Assembly (NCBI GenBank): GCA_902779395.1 | Contig: CACZBK010000001.1 | Span: 211,066 to 275,065 of the forward strand | Length of the DNA: 64,000 nucleotides | Source: an uncultured Lachnospiraceae bacterium | GTDB taxonomy: Bacteria > Bacillota > Clostridia > Lachnospirales > Lachnospiraceae | Direction of reading: 5' to 3' | Position numbers and translations under genes: made by a program | Notes under the pieces: generated by a model | What the model was told of the DNA's origin: nothing | What the model saw: the letters and a program-made list of their open reading frames with translations, nothing else | Database searches by the model: none | Part shown: piece by piece, positions 9,694 through 19,396 of the stretch | Layout of the letters: the number at the start of each line of letters is the position of its first letter | Position numbering within the stretch: the first letter of the stretch is position 1

Positions 9694-10788
9694 TCATTTC
9701 ACCAATGTAACTCCGTCTTTTTCAAATAAACTATCATAATCATAAGAATGATACATATTCCAAACCTTATCGCAATAATCATTGTAATTATCTGATGTCA
9801 GTTCGTCATACCCCTCTTTCAGCCAGAGAAGGATCTGAGAATTAACAGCTTCGCTATGATGACTCATATCACGATAATAATTCAGATCACAGATTATTTT
9901 CTCCTCAGTATAAAACGAAAAAACACGTATATTATCATGTGCGGTAAGTAAACTTAAAATATAACGTTCAGCCTTCTGTATTCTGTCCAGTTCACCATTC
10001 CTGTCCAGATAATCATAAAACAGTATGCTATATGGTGTGATATATATATAAAATACAGTATCCGGATGTTCCTCTGTTATCTTTATAACATTTTCATAAA
10101 TATTATCATGTATTCTCGTATACTCCTCATCAGTAATATCTGTATTGCAGCCATATTCCTTTTCAACACGATTATATGTCTGTTGCAGACCTTCCGGACC
10201 ATAAACATAATCATTACTATGATTCATATATGAGTCAAGACTATCTCCGGGTTTCCCTATAATGGTCCGGATGATAACACTCAGAGTAGCTTTAAAGAAC
10301 ACTTCTCTGTTTAATAAATAGCTTATATCATTTATAAGTTTATCATCATAAAGATAAGTGGGGTAATCCTCTGCGGGATAGTCCCTTGAATCCTTACTGT
10401 CAAAAGCTCTGAACAGGTCTATTCCACGTATTACATAACGGATCCCGCTATTATGATCAAAAGCAAATTGAAGCTCCTCGTTTATTTCAAGCTGACTTCC
10501 TCCGCTTAACGGAAGTTTGACCGATCTTACACCAAACAATTCGTCAAATTGCGAAGGTTTGAAATACTCTGTCATAGACGTTCCAACTATCAACGCATCA
10601 TACTCAAAATTCCTGGCAATACCATAATTCTGATAACGCTCATTATTAAGCGGGTAATTCATCACAGGTAAAGGAGCATGAAAATGAAAATATGGATCCA
10701 CCACTATGGTAAGCAGACTGCATCCTAAAATGATCGTCAAAAAAATTCCGATTATTATTCTCATGATTTTTCTGGGATTTGTTTTCAA
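9694..10788 (-). CDS. DltD/SGNH-like extracytoplasmic protein partnering an MBOAT acyltransferase
   Basis: A 364-residue protein with one N-terminal membrane segment (about residues 8-28) and an extracytoplasmic domain. The string IVGTSMTEYFKPSQF resembles block I of SGNH hydrolases (G-S/T-S near the nucleophile), and a late DMSHHSE could hold the Asp/His pair. Such proteins sit beside MBOAT genes in DltBD- and AlgIJX-like acylation pairs. It starts at TTG (10788) with GGGGAGG five bases upstream, 13 nt after the MBOAT stop. Function as the acyl-transfer partner for a surface polymer is inferred; no dltA or dltC is present, so D-alanylation is unlikely. Confidence 0.7.
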   Translation of the reverse strand: MKTNPRKIMRIIIGIFLTIILGCSLLTIVVDPYFHFHAPLPVMNYPLNNERYQNYGIARNFEYDALIVGTSMTEYFKPSQFDELFGVRSVKLPLSGGSQLEINEELQFAFDHNSGIRYVIRGIDLFRAFDSKDSRDYPAEDYPTYLYDDKLINDISYLLNREVFFKATLSVIIRTIIGKPGDSLDSYMNHSNDYVYGPEGLQQTYNRVEKEYGCNTDITDEEYTRIHDNIYENVIKITEEHPDTVFYIYITPYSILFYDYLDRNGELDRIQKAERYILSLLTAHDNIRVFSFYTEEKIICDLNYYRDMSHHSEAVNSQILLWLKEGYDELTSDNYNDYCDKVWNMYHSYDYDSLFEKDGVTLVK

Positions 10789-10801
10789 AGCATCCTCCCC
10801 A

Positions 10802-12250
10802 TTAAAAATTAAAATACAAAAAGGCGCTCACATTTTCAAACGAAAGAACACACCACGCCAGCAGTATACCTGTTCCTATCGCTTTCGGAACAGTTATACT
10901 CCTGTCAGTTCTTCCTTCATAGTTGTTCCTCGAAAAAAATACAATCCCCAATGACAGGATAATATAAATAACCACTATAATGTGATTGAAATAAAAACGA
11001 TATTTACCAACAAACAGGGAACTTATCTCAGGTAACTCAAATGCAGCTGTTATGGTTTCGGGAAGTAACTTTAAACCTCCTTTAAACACTCTGCCAAATA
11101 ATCTGAATGCTGTTTTAAAACTTGGGCTTCTAAAAAATACCCATAAAATATTAACCAAAACAAAAGTAAAAAGAGTTCCTATAACTTGCGGTATCCTGTC
11201 AAAGTACTTTTTTAACACTCTGTACATAACTAACAATAATCCATGACATACACCCCAAAAAACAAAAGTCCAATCTGCTCCATGCCATAAACCGCTCAAA
11301 AAAAAGACGATCATAATATTAATATATGTTCTTACTTTTCCTTTTTTATTACCTCCCAGAGGTATATAAACGTAACGGGTAAAGAAGCGTGTAAGTGTCA
11401 TATGCCATCTGTCCCAAAATTCTTTTATGTTATGCGCTTTATACGGTGAATTAAAATTTGGGGGCAACTCAATATTGAATATCTTTCCAATACCCAAAGC
11501 CATATCACAATAACCGCTAAAATCAAAATACAGCTGTATTGAATATCCAAGTATGGTAAATAATGCTGCCGTGGAGCTTAATGATTTTACCATACCATAT
11601 GCTGTATCTACTGCCACTCCGAATATATCTGCTATTAATACCTTCTTCGCCAGTCCCAATGTAAACAGATAAACACCTTTTGTCAGATTATCATAATTAA
11701 TCTGTCGATTGTCCTTTTTTATAAACTGAGGGATAAATTCATCATGTGAAACTATCGGTCCTGCTATTAACTGCGGAAAAAAAGTAACATAGCAGGCGTA
11801 AGTTATTAGATCATATTCGCCAACCTCTCCCTTATATGTATCTGCTATAAACGAAATCTGTTGAAATGTAAAAAAACTTATTCCTAAAGGAAGAATTATT
11901 TTAAGCAATGTCATATCCTGCTTAAACAAAGTGTTAAAACTGGATATAAAAAAATCCATATACTTAAACCAGGCGAGAATTCCTAGATTTATGATCACAG
12001 CTGTGATCATCATTATTTTTTTCAAACCACATTTATCTATCTTTTTTATCAACCTGTAAAATATGTAATTGATCAGTACGGAAGATAATATGATCGCGAT
12101 ATAGGAGACATTGAAATATGAATAAAACCAAAGCGACATCCCAAGAAGATACACGTTAGCTACGACATCATTTATCCTATTGAACAGAAAATAGCCCGAA
12201 ACACACAAAGGCAAAAAAAAGAGTAAAAATACATACGAATTAAAAAGCAT
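10802..12250 (-). CDS. MBOAT-family O-acyltransferase (AlgI/DltB-like)
   Basis: A 482-residue polytopic membrane protein with about eleven hydrophobic segments. MBOAT landmarks are clear: FDFSGYCDMALGIGK, then FWDRWHMTLTRFF, YIPLGGN, and FFLSGLWHGADWTF, which contains the conserved active-site histidine of the family. These proteins move acyl groups across the membrane onto extracellular polysaccharides. Pairing with the downstream SGNH-like protein suggests O-acetylation of an exopolysaccharide or teichoic-acid-like polymer. No polymer biosynthesis genes are in the window, so the substrate is unknown. Confidence 0.9.
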   Translation of the reverse strand: MLFNSYVFLLFFLPLCVSGYFLFNRINDVVANVYLLGMSLWFYSYFNVSYIAIILSSVLINYIFYRLIKKIDKCGLKKIMMITAVIINLGILAWFKYMDFFISSFNTLFKQDMTLLKIILPLGISFFTFQQISFIADTYKGEVGEYDLITYACYVTFFPQLIAGPIVSHDEFIPQFIKKDNRQINYDNLTKGVYLFTLGLAKKVLIADIFGVAVDTAYGMVKSLSSTAALFTILGYSIQLYFDFSGYCDMALGIGKIFNIELPPNFNSPYKAHNIKEFWDRWHMTLTRFFTRYVYIPLGGNKKGKVRTYINIMIVFFLSGLWHGADWTFVFWGVCHGLLLVMYRVLKKYFDRIPQVIGTLFTFVLVNILWVFFRSPSFKTAFRLFGRVFKGGLKLLPETITAAFELPEISSLFVGKYRFYFNHIIVVIYIILSLGIVFFSRNNYEGRTDRSITVPKAIGTGILLAWCVLSFENVSAFLYFNF

Positions 12251-12346
12251 TTTGTTTCCTCACGTTTTCCCGTCCTTAACGAATAACCCAACCTTCCAGT
12301 AATACAATAAACGATCATCACATGAATAGAAGGCCGTAGACACAAA

Positions 12347-12381
12347 TACCACCCGGGAAAAATGCAGGGCGGTACTTTTTT
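12347..12381. terminator. Hairpin after the nfnAB-DUF1846 operon
   Basis: TACCACCC (12347-12354) pairs with GGGCGGTA (12367-12374) with one mismatch, and a run of six T follows on the plus strand. Minus-strand transcripts from the DUF1846 gene meet the same hairpin with a weaker U-rich tail (TTTGTGT). Since upstream and downstream genes are all minus-strand, the minus orientation is the functional one even though the plus tail looks stronger. Confidence 0.5.
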
Positions 12382-12460
12382 AAGAATTCAGCATACAATA
12401 TGTTAAGCAGTCTATCAACAGAAACCGCTTAGATCAGAATGAACAGATAAAGATTTATAC

Positions 12461-13945
12461 CTATCTGTGATAAAGCTTTTTAGTCTGGTAATTGGGATCA
12501 CTGGTAAGATTGATCCCCAGCTTGCGGAACGTACTCATATCCACATTCGATAAGATGACCGAAGTATGCACTTCCAGGCCTTTAAGCTTCGGAAGCTGCT
12601 GCATTGCAGCTGCGGCAAGCTTATCCGTAGCAGCACATACAGACAGTGCGATGAGCACTTCATCGGTATGCAGTCTGGGATTATGGCTGCCCAGGCTTCC
12701 TACCTTAAGATTCTGTATAGGATCGATCACCTCGGGTGATATGAGCTTAACTTCATCGGGGATATCTGCCAAAGCTTTCAGTGCATTCAAAAGCAGAGCT
12801 GCAGAGGCCCCCAGAAGATCCGTAGTGCGGCCGGTGACTATCTGTCCGTCGGGAAGTTCCATTGCCGCCGCAGGTGCGCCGGTCATCTCAGCTTTCAGAA
12901 GTGCGGCTCCTATGACAGGTCTGTCATCAGTACTTACTCCTGCCTGTTTCATCAGAAGCTCGATCTTCATAACCTCATCGTCACCTGTGCTGCCCTGCCT
13001 TCTGCGGCATAAAGCATCATAATATCTTCGGATTATCTCCTGCTTCGATGCGGCTCTTACGGCTTCATCATCCGTTATTGCCTTTCCGGCCATATTCACA
13101 CCCATGTCGGTGGGTGACTTATACGGGGATGAACCCATTATCTTTTCAAATATGGCGTTGAGCACCGGGAATATCTCCACATCGCGGTTATAATTCACTG
13201 TCTGCTCACCGTATGCTTCCAGATGGAAGGGGTCTATCATATTTACATCATTTAAGTCTGCCGTAGCAGCCTCATATGCAAGGTTCACGGGATGTTTAAG
13301 CGGTATATTCCATATCGGGAAAGTCTCATACTTAGCATACCCTGCCTGTACGCCCCTTTTAAACTCATGATAGAGCTGTGATAAACATGTAGCCATCTTA
13401 CCGCTTCCGGGCCCCGGTGCGGTCACCACTACAAGAGACCGGCTGGTCTCGATATAATCATTACGTCCGTATCCTTCATCACTTACAATATATGCTACAT
13501 TTGCCGGATACCCGGGGATCGGATAATGACGATATACCTTTATCCCCAGATTCTCAAGCTTTTTCTGGTATGCCACAGCTGCAGGCTGTTCTGTAAACTG
13601 TGTCAGCACCACCGATCCCACAAACAATCCGTAATCGCGGAAAGCATCGATAAGGCGCAGCACATCCATGTCATAAGTAATGCCCAGATCGCCGCGCACC
13701 TTATTCTTCTCGATATCGGAAGCGTTGATGGCGATGACTATCTCGGCGTCATCTTTCATAGTGCTTAACATCCTTATCTTGGAATCGGGCTGAAAGCCCG
13801 GCAGCACACGGCTTGCATGAAAATCATCAAACAGCTTGCCGCCGAATTCCAGATACAGCTTGCCGCCGAAGCTCTTTATACGTTCACGTATATGCTCCGA
13901 CTGCAGCTGAAGGTATTTTTCATTATCGAAACCCTGCTTGTACAT
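12461..13945 (-). CDS. DUF1846 family protein
   Basis: The 494-residue protein matches the DUF1846 family in length and in strings such as [20 protein letters not shown] near the N-terminus and [20 protein letters not shown] in the middle. The latter looks like a nucleotide- or phosphate-binding loop. Crystal structures exist for this family but the biochemical role is not established as far as I know. No signal peptide or membrane segment is seen. It lies 27 nt after nfnB with its own ribosome-binding site (AAAGGAAAAGG), so it is likely the last gene of the nfnAB operon. Confidence 0.9.
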   Translation of the reverse strand: MYKQGFDNEKYLQLQSEHIRERIKSFGGKLYLEFGGKLFDDFHASRVLPGFQPDSKIRMLSTMKDDAEIVIAINASDIEKNKVRGDLGITYDMDVLRLIDAFRDYGLFVGSVVLTQFTEQPAAVAYQKKLENLGIKVYRHYPIPGYPANVAYIVSDEGYGRNDYIETSRSLVVVTAPGPGSGKMATCLSQLYHEFKRGVQAGYAKYETFPIWNIPLKHPVNLAYEAATADLNDVNMIDPFHLEAYGEQTVNYNRDVEIFPVLNAIFEKIMGSSPYKSPTDMGVNMAGKAITDDEAVRAASKQEIIRRYYDALCRRRQGSTGDDEVMKIELLMKQAGVSTDDRPVIGAALLKAEMTGAPAAAMELPDGQIVTGRTTDLLGASAALLLNALKALADIPDEVKLISPEVIDPIQNLKVGSLGSHNPRLHTDEVLIALSVCAATDKLAAAAMQQLPKLKGLEVHTSVILSNVDMSTFRKLGINLTSDPNYQTKKLYHR

Positions 13946-13972
13946 TTTTGATCCTTTTCCTTTGGAAGGCTT

Positions 13973-15364
13973 TTATTTGGATAAGTACTCGTCGATGGCC
14001 TTAGCTGCGCCCTTGCCTGCACCCATTGCAAGGATAACGGTAGCAGCACCTGTTACGGCATCACCGCCGGCGTATACACCTGTCTTGGTGGTCTTTCCGC
14101 TCTCTTCCTCAGCCACGATGCAGCCGTGCTTTGTAGCTTCCAGGCCCTTAGTGGTAGAAGTGATAAGAGGATTGGGTGAAGTACCAAGGCTCATGATAAC
14201 TGTGTCTACATCTATAACGAACTCGCTGCCTGCTACTTCCACGGGACGGCGGCGTCCGCTCTCATCGGGCTCACCCAGCTCCATGCGGATGCACTTGATG
14301 CCCTTAACCCATCCCTTTTCGTCCTCAAGGATCTCGGTAGGGTTGGTGAGCAGATCAAAGATGATGCCCTCTTCCTTTGCATGATGCACTTCCTCAACAC
14401 GTGCGGGAAGCTCCGCCTCACTGCGGCGGTATACGATATGGACCTCTGCGCCCAGACGGAGTGCGGTACGTGCGGCGTCCATTGCCACATTACCGCCGCC
14501 GACTACAGCCACCTTCTTGCTCTTCATGATGGGAGTGGTGGACTTTTCGTCAAAGGCCTTCATCAGATTGCTTCTTGTCAGGTACTCGTTTGCGGAGAAC
14601 ACGCCGTTTGCGTTTTCACCGGGGATGCCCATGAACTTTGGCAGACCTGCACCGGAACCCACGAATACAGCGTCGAACTTCTCTTCATTGATGAGCTCGT
14701 CAATGGTGATGGACTTGCCGATGACAACGTCCTTCTCGATCTTAACGCCCAGACTCTTTACGTTCTCTATCTCTTTCTCGACTACGGCTTCCTTGGGAAG
14801 ACGGAACTCGGGGATACCGTATACCAGCACGCCGCCTGCTTTGTGCAGTGCCTCAAAGATGGTCACATCATAACCCATCTTTGCCAGATCGCCTGCGCAG
14901 GTAAGACCTGCAGGGCCGGAACCGATAACTGCAACCTTCTTGCCCTTCTTCTTAGTTGCGGGAGTGGGCTTGATGCCGTGCTCTCTTGCCCAGTCTGCTA
15001 CGAAACGCTCCAGCTTGCCGATGGAAACAGGCTCTCCCTTAACGCCGCGTACGCACTTTCCTTCGCACTGGCTCTCCTGGGGGCATACACGTCCGCAGAC
15101 TGCGGGCAGTGCGCTGGATTCGCTTATCACCTTATATGCATTTTCAAAATTGCCTTCTTTAACTTCTGCTATGAAAGCGGGAATATTAATGGAAACGGGG
15201 CAGCCCTGTATGCAGCGCGCATTCTTACAGTTGATGCAGCGTGTAGCCTCTGCCATAGCTTCCTCTTCGTTATATCCAAGGCAAACCTCGGCGAAGTTCT
15301 TTGCTCTTACTGCAGGCTCCTGCTCCCGTACGGGCACCTTCTTTAATACATCTACTTCTATCAT
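13973..15364 (-). CDS. nfnB: NADPH-binding Fe-S flavoprotein, NfnB-like (GltA family)
   Basis: The 463-residue protein resembles the small subunit of glutamate synthase. Two four-cysteine sets lie at residues 43/46/51/55 and 90/94/100/104, suiting two [4Fe-4S] clusters. The FAD site VAVIGSGPAGLTCAGD (about 146-161) and NADPH site VAVVGGGNVAMDAARTALRLG follow. With the FNR-like gene immediately upstream (1 nt gap) this matches the NfnAB arrangement: electron-bifurcating NADH-dependent ferredoxin:NADP oxidoreductase. A true glutamate synthase role is less likely because no large subunit is adjacent. Confidence 0.88.
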   Translation of the reverse strand: MIEVDVLKKVPVREQEPAVRAKNFAEVCLGYNEEEAMAEATRCINCKNARCIQGCPVSINIPAFIAEVKEGNFENAYKVISESSALPAVCGRVCPQESQCEGKCVRGVKGEPVSIGKLERFVADWAREHGIKPTPATKKKGKKVAVIGSGPAGLTCAGDLAKMGYDVTIFEALHKAGGVLVYGIPEFRLPKEAVVEKEIENVKSLGVKIEKDVVIGKSITIDELINEEKFDAVFVGSGAGLPKFMGIPGENANGVFSANEYLTRSNLMKAFDEKSTTPIMKSKKVAVVGGGNVAMDAARTALRLGAEVHIVYRRSEAELPARVEEVHHAKEEGIIFDLLTNPTEILEDEKGWVKGIKCIRMELGEPDESGRRRPVEVAGSEFVIDVDTVIMSLGTSPNPLITSTTKGLEATKHGCIVAEEESGKTTKTGVYAGGDAVTGAATVILAMGAGKGAAKAIDEYLSK

Positions 15365-15365
15365 C

Positions 15366-16205
15366 TCAGATACCCTCCTTTGCCTTTGCTTCCTGATCCC
15401 TGTACATGCCGGAACGTCTCATGGCCTCGTCCCAGTTGACCTTGTGACCGTCAAACTCGGGTCCGTCCACGCAGGCAAACTTCGTCTTGCCCTCAACGCT
15501 GCAGCGGCAGGCGCCGCACATGCCGGTACCGTCTACCATTATGGGGTTCATGGAAACAACTGTATGGATGCCCAGCTTCTCTGTCAGCTGGCATACGAAT
15601 TTCATCATTATCATGGGTCCTATGCTCACGCAGTGGTCGTACTGCTTGCCCTCTGCGGTCACCAGATCCTCAAGGCACTTGGTAACCATACCGGTACGTC
15701 CGTAGGAACCGTCATCGGTGGTTATATAAAGATTCTCTGCCACCTGCTTGAATTCCTCTTCCATAATAAGTATGTCTTTATTCTTCGCTCCGATGATGAC
15801 ATCTGAAGGTACCCCGTGCTCCTTAAGCCATTTTACCTGGGGATATACGGGAGCGGTACCAAGCCCTCCGGCCACGAATACTATCTTCTTTTTCTTTACT
15901 TCTTCTATATCGTCGGTAACAAGATCCGAAGGCTGTCCCAGAGGACCCACGAAATCAGCAAGTTCATCACCGGCTTTCATCTTACTCATTGTAATGGTAC
16001 CTGCACCGATAGTCTGAACCACTATGGTAACGGTTCCCTTTTCCCTGTCGTAATCACAGATGGTAAGAGGAATACGCTCTGCTTCTGCATTGGAACGAAC
16101 GATAACGAACTGTCCGGGCAGGCAGGCTCTGGCCACCATGGGGGCCTCTACCACCATCTGAAAGATGTTTTCGTTCAGAAATTTCATGGAATGGATCTTG
16201 AACAT
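15366..16205 (-). CDS. nfnA: FAD/NAD(H)-binding Fe-S subunit, NfnA-like
   Basis: The 279-residue protein has a ferredoxin-reductase fold: a flavin-binding barrel with RIPLTICDYD, then VFVAGGLGTAPVYPQVKWL for the nucleotide. A C-terminal cluster (MCGACRCSV, then FACVDGPEFDG) provides the cysteines for a [2Fe-2S] centre. It is related to PyrK and sulfide dehydrogenase subunits, but its partner gene and the length point to NfnA, which balances NADH, NADPH and ferredoxin pools in anaerobes. A promoter lies at 16247-16276, so it is the first gene of the operon. Confidence 0.88.
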   Translation of the reverse strand: MFKIHSMKFLNENIFQMVVEAPMVARACLPGQFVIVRSNAEAERIPLTICDYDREKGTVTIVVQTIGAGTITMSKMKAGDELADFVGPLGQPSDLVTDDIEEVKKKKIVFVAGGLGTAPVYPQVKWLKEHGVPSDVIIGAKNKDILIMEEEFKQVAENLYITTDDGSYGRTGMVTKCLEDLVTAEGKQYDHCVSIGPMIMMKFVCQLTEKLGIHTVVSMNPIMVDGTGMCGACRCSVEGKTKFACVDGPEFDGHKVNWDEAMRRSGMYRDQEAKAKEGI

Positions 16206-16246
16206 AATGTATACCTCATCTTTCTATAAATAAAAATACACCCAAT

Positions 16247-16276
16247 ACTATACCACAACAGAATGCTTATTTACAA
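16247..16276 (-). promoter_or_regulatory. Predicted promoter of the nfnAB operon
   Basis: On the minus strand TTGTAA (16276-16271) and TATAGT (16252-16247) are 18 bp apart. The nfnA ATG is about 40 nt downstream of the -10 box and has GATGAGG as ribosome-binding site. It is divergent from the promoter of the GH18 gene, with about 50 bp between the two -35 boxes. Confidence 0.65.
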
Positions 16277-16328
16277 GTATTTTTGTACATCGGATGATCA
16301 CACATAAGCTATCACATTTCGCACAATT

Positions 16329-16357
16329 TTGACACTTATGTCCAAATGTGATATTAT
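16329..16357 (+). promoter_or_regulatory. Consensus promoter of the GH18 operon
   Basis: TTGACA (16329-16334) and TATTAT (16352-16357) are 17 bp apart: a perfect -35 and a five-of-six -10. Transcription should begin near 16364. This decides the start of the next gene: an in-frame TTG at 16329 is part of the -35 box and cannot be a start codon. Confidence 0.85.
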
Positions 16358-16394
16358 GCCTAATAATTTTGTTAAACTCATAAAGGGATATCTG

Positions 16395-18356
16395 ATGGGA
16401 AATAACGGGGATACAAACAGAATACCTGACGACTCTTATTATATGGAAGAAAACGGATCGAGTATTCCATATTCCGATGACGGATATGTCGAAAAGCCAA
16501 AGCCGCGCAGGAAAAAGCGCCGTAAAAAACGCCGCAGACCGGCACAGCGCGCCAATAAGGATGTATTAAAGCGCCTGGGGCAGAGTGTACTCGCCATAAT
16601 CATCGCAGTAGCTCTCATTGCCGTTGTTATCATGGTCGCTTTCGGTGACCGTATAAAAGAAAGCATAGCTAACCGTGAGGAGCTGGGCGGAAGGTGGCTT
16701 TTGTCTCTTTTGTACCCCGAGAAATACTCCTATGGAACGGATCCGGCAAATCTTAAGGATTATTTCCAGCTTTTTAATAATGAAGATGTTGCCATAGTAC
16801 TGCAGGACGAGAAGATCGCCGCTCACGCAAAATACTTTGATGATGCGGTCTATTTTTCCATAGATACTGTCCGTGACCTCTTTACAAAACGTTTCTATGT
16901 GAACACCGAAGAAAACAAGCTCCTTTATTCCACTTCCGATCAGGTGATAAGCAACACCATAGGTGAGAAAACATATCTTATGGACGGACAGACCAAAAGC
17001 TTTGCATTCCCTGTTTCACGCTTCGGAAAAGACGGAACCTTTTATATAGCAGCGGATTACGTCCGTCTGTTTGCTGATTTTGACTTTGATTTCCATACGA
17101 GCGGCGATCATATCAACCGCGTACAGGTATATACCAGATGGGAAGAAGACCGCGTGGCCACCTTAAAAAACGATACCCAGCTGCGTATCCGCGGAGGGAT
17201 CAAGAGCGAAGTCTTAAGAGCTCTTAAAAAGGGTGAAGAGGTAGAGATCCTGGAGACCATGGAAACCTGGAGCAAGGTCAAGACAGATGATGCTTTTATC
17301 GGTTTTGTGGAAAACAAGACCTTAAACGAAGCCACTACGCGTACCCTTCCGGCCGCTGCCGGAGCATATCATCCTGAAAACGACTATAACATGGCGCCTC
17401 CCATCGAGCAGGTAATGGTGGGCTGGCATCAGATATTCGACGCTGATGACGGAAGCGGCATGCTCGCTCTTACAGAATCTGCCACCGGCATGAATGTGGT
17501 AAGCCCCACCTGGTTCTTCTTAAAAGATGAAGAAGGCGCCTATACCCAGATAGCAAGACAGAGCTACGTGGAAAAAGCTCACGAAAAAGGGTATCAGGTC
17601 TGGGCACTTGTGGAAAACATGGAATCTGACTTCGACGAATATGCCCTCTTCTCATCTTCCGAGCGCAGAGCGGCACTGATCCAGAATCTTATCACCGATG
17701 CCTTAAATAACGGTATAGACGGCATCAATATGGACATAGAGCTTACCGATTCACGTCTTTCGAAAACCGGTACCCATTATGTACAGTTTTTACGTGAGTT
17801 AAGCATAGAAACACATAAAAACGGACTGACACTTTCCATTGACGTACCGCCTCCCACGGAGAGCAACAAACCTTTCGATTTTGAAGAGCTCGGATACATC
17901 ATGGATTATGTTGTCATTATGGCATATGATGAACACTATGCCGGTTCCGAAGCCGGAAGTGTAGCTTCCATCGGCTTTGTAGAAAAAGGCTTAAACGACT
18001 GCCTGACTAAATACAGTATCCCCGCTGAAAAGATCGTATGCGGCATGCCTTTCTATACCCGCATCTGGAAGACCGAAGCGGGCAACGTAACATCGGAAGC
18101 CGTAGGCATGGATACGGCATGGGAGTGGGCAAACAACCGCAACCTTGAAGCAAAGTGGCTTGATGATATCTGCCAGTATTACGTGGAGTATCAGGACGGT
18201 ACCGCACTTTATCAGGTATGGCTTGAAGATGAATCGGCATACCATGCCCGTACGGGACTTATGAGAGAAAAAGAAGTAAAAAGTATGGCAGGCTGGAAAC
18301 TGGGACTTGAAGGCTCCGGTATCTGGGATGCGATAAACGGAGATCTGCACCGCTGA
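16395..18356 (+). CDS. Membrane-anchored GH18 glycosidase with SH3-like domain
   Basis: From the ATG at 16395 (AAAGGG 7 nt upstream, downstream of a consensus promoter) the protein has 653 residues. A basic stretch (38-53) precedes one membrane segment (63-83), leaving the rest outside. The middle resembles a copper-amine-oxidase-N-like domain (about 110-235), then a bacterial SH3-like segment (about 250-315). The glycoside hydrolase 18 domain occupies about 330-650 and keeps the catalytic motif D442-G-I-N-M-D-I-E449. Relatives include YaaH-type cell-wall glycosidases; cell-wall muropeptide or GlcNAc polymer cleavage is inferred. Its stop overlaps the next ATG by 1 nt. Confidence 0.88.
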   Translation: MGNNGDTNRIPDDSYYMEENGSSIPYSDDGYVEKPKPRRKKRRKKRRRPAQRANKDVLKRLGQSVLAIIIAVALIAVVIMVAFGDRIKESIANREELGGRWLLSLLYPEKYSYGTDPANLKDYFQLFNNEDVAIVLQDEKIAAHAKYFDDAVYFSIDTVRDLFTKRFYVNTEENKLLYSTSDQVISNTIGEKTYLMDGQTKSFAFPVSRFGKDGTFYIAADYVRLFADFDFDFHTSGDHINRVQVYTRWEEDRVATLKNDTQLRIRGGIKSEVLRALKKGEEVEILETMETWSKVKTDDAFIGFVENKTLNEATTRTLPAAAGAYHPENDYNMAPPIEQVMVGWHQIFDADDGSGMLALTESATGMNVVSPTWFFLKDEEGAYTQIARQSYVEKAHEKGYQVWALVENMESDFDEYALFSSSERRAALIQNLITDALNNGIDGINMDIELTDSRLSKTGTHYVQFLRELSIETHKNGLTLSIDVPPPTESNKPFDFEELGYIMDYVVIMAYDEHYAGSEAGSVASIGFVEKGLNDCLTKYSIPAEKIVCGMPFYTRIWKTEAGNVTSEAVGMDTAWEWANNRNLEAKWLDDICQYYVEYQDGTALYQVWLEDESAYHARTGLMREKEVKSMAGWKLGLEGSGIWDAINGDLHR

Positions 18357-19396
18357 TGGATACTCTGATAATAAATTCAAACGACAAAGCCGGCATGAAA
18401 AAAGCCGGAGACATAATAAAAAGCGGGGGACTGGTGGCTTTTCCCACCGAAACCGTATACGGGCTGGGCGGGGACGCCTTTAACCCTTCTTCCTCAAAAA
18501 AGATATATGCCGCAAAGGGGCGGCCTTCCGATAATCCGCTGATAGTACATATTGCGGAGCTTTCAGCCCTGGATCGCCTGAGCGATAGCATACCTGAAAC
18601 TCTGTATAAACTGGCAGACGCATTCTGGCCCGGCCCCCTTACTATGATAATCAAAAAGCTGGCCTCTGTTCCGGATGAGACTACAGGTGGGCTTGATACC
18701 GTGGCTATCCGTATGCCGCATCATCCTGTGGCACTCGAACTTATCCGTGAAGGCGGCGGGTATATCGCAGCTCCTTCGGCAAACGCATCCGGGCGCCCCA
18801 GCCCCACTCTAGCCTCTCATGTTTCGGAAGATCTGAGCGGCAGGATAGATATGATAATAGACGGCGGTGAAGTGGGCATAGGCATAGAATCCACTATAGT
18901 GGATCTTAGCTCTGATGTCCCCGTCATATTAAGACCCGGTTATGTTACGGAAAAGATGCTTTCGCGGGTTCTTGGTCACGTGGAGACTGACCCGACCCTG
19001 ATGAAAAAAACAGAAGGCGGACGTCCCAAGGCCCCGGGCATGCGCTATCGTCATTACGCTCCCAAAGGGGATATGCAGCTGTTTAAAGGAAGTATTTCCG
19101 AAGTGGCTGATGCCATAAACAGGAAGCTTTCGGCCAGCAGCAGAAAATGCGGGGTATTATGCTGCAATGAGAGTAAAGATCTGTATCATACCGGATATGT
19201 AAGAAGCCTTGGCAGCCGCAATGATATGGACAGTGTGGCTTTAAACATCTACAGGGCTCTTCGTGAATTCGATGATGAAGGTATAGAAGAGATCTACGCA
19301 GAAAGTTTTGATACCGAAGGCTTCGGTCAGGCAGTGATGAACCGGCTGCTTAAAGCCGCCGGATACAATATTATCAATACGGAGGGGACAAAATGA
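18356..19396 (+). CDS. ywlC: Threonylcarbamoyl-AMP synthase, Sua5/YwlC type
   Basis: A 346-residue two-domain protein. The YrdC-like domain (residues 1-205) shows GLVAFPTETVYGLGGDA, KGRPSDNPLIVHI and SANASGRPSPT; the Sua5 C-terminal domain (about 215-340) begins after APGMRYRHYAPKG. The enzyme makes the threonylcarbamoyl-AMP used for the t6A modification of ANN-decoding tRNAs. Length is normal for Sua5. It overlaps the upstream gene by 1 nt and rpiB by 4 nt, indicating translational coupling. Confidence 0.95.
   Translation: MDTLIINSNDKAGMKKAGDIIKSGGLVAFPTETVYGLGGDAFNPSSSKKIYAAKGRPSDNPLIVHIAELSALDRLSDSIPETLYKLADAFWPGPLTMIIKKLASVPDETTGGLDTVAIRMPHHPVALELIREGGGYIAAPSANASGRPSPTLASHVSEDLSGRIDMIIDGGEVGIGIESTIVDLSSDVPVILRPGYVTEKMLSRVLGHVETDPTLMKKTEGGRPKAPGMRYRHYAPKGDMQLFKGSISEVADAINRKLSASSRKCGVLCCNESKDLYHTGYVRSLGSRNDMDSVALNIYRALREFDDEGIEEIYAESFDTEGFGQAVMNRLLKAAGYNIINTEGTK

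Noticed and set aside
14381-15346. A 321-residue open frame on the plus strand opposite nfnB
   Set aside because: It is antisense to a gene with intact motifs and has no recognisable motif or good start; Cys/His/Leu-rich composition is that of a reverse-frame artefact.
16329-16394. Longer start of the GH18 gene at TTG 16329
   Set aside because: The TTG is the first part of a perfect -35 box (TTGACA) and the -10 box follows in the same reading frame; the ATG at 16395 has a ribosome-binding site.
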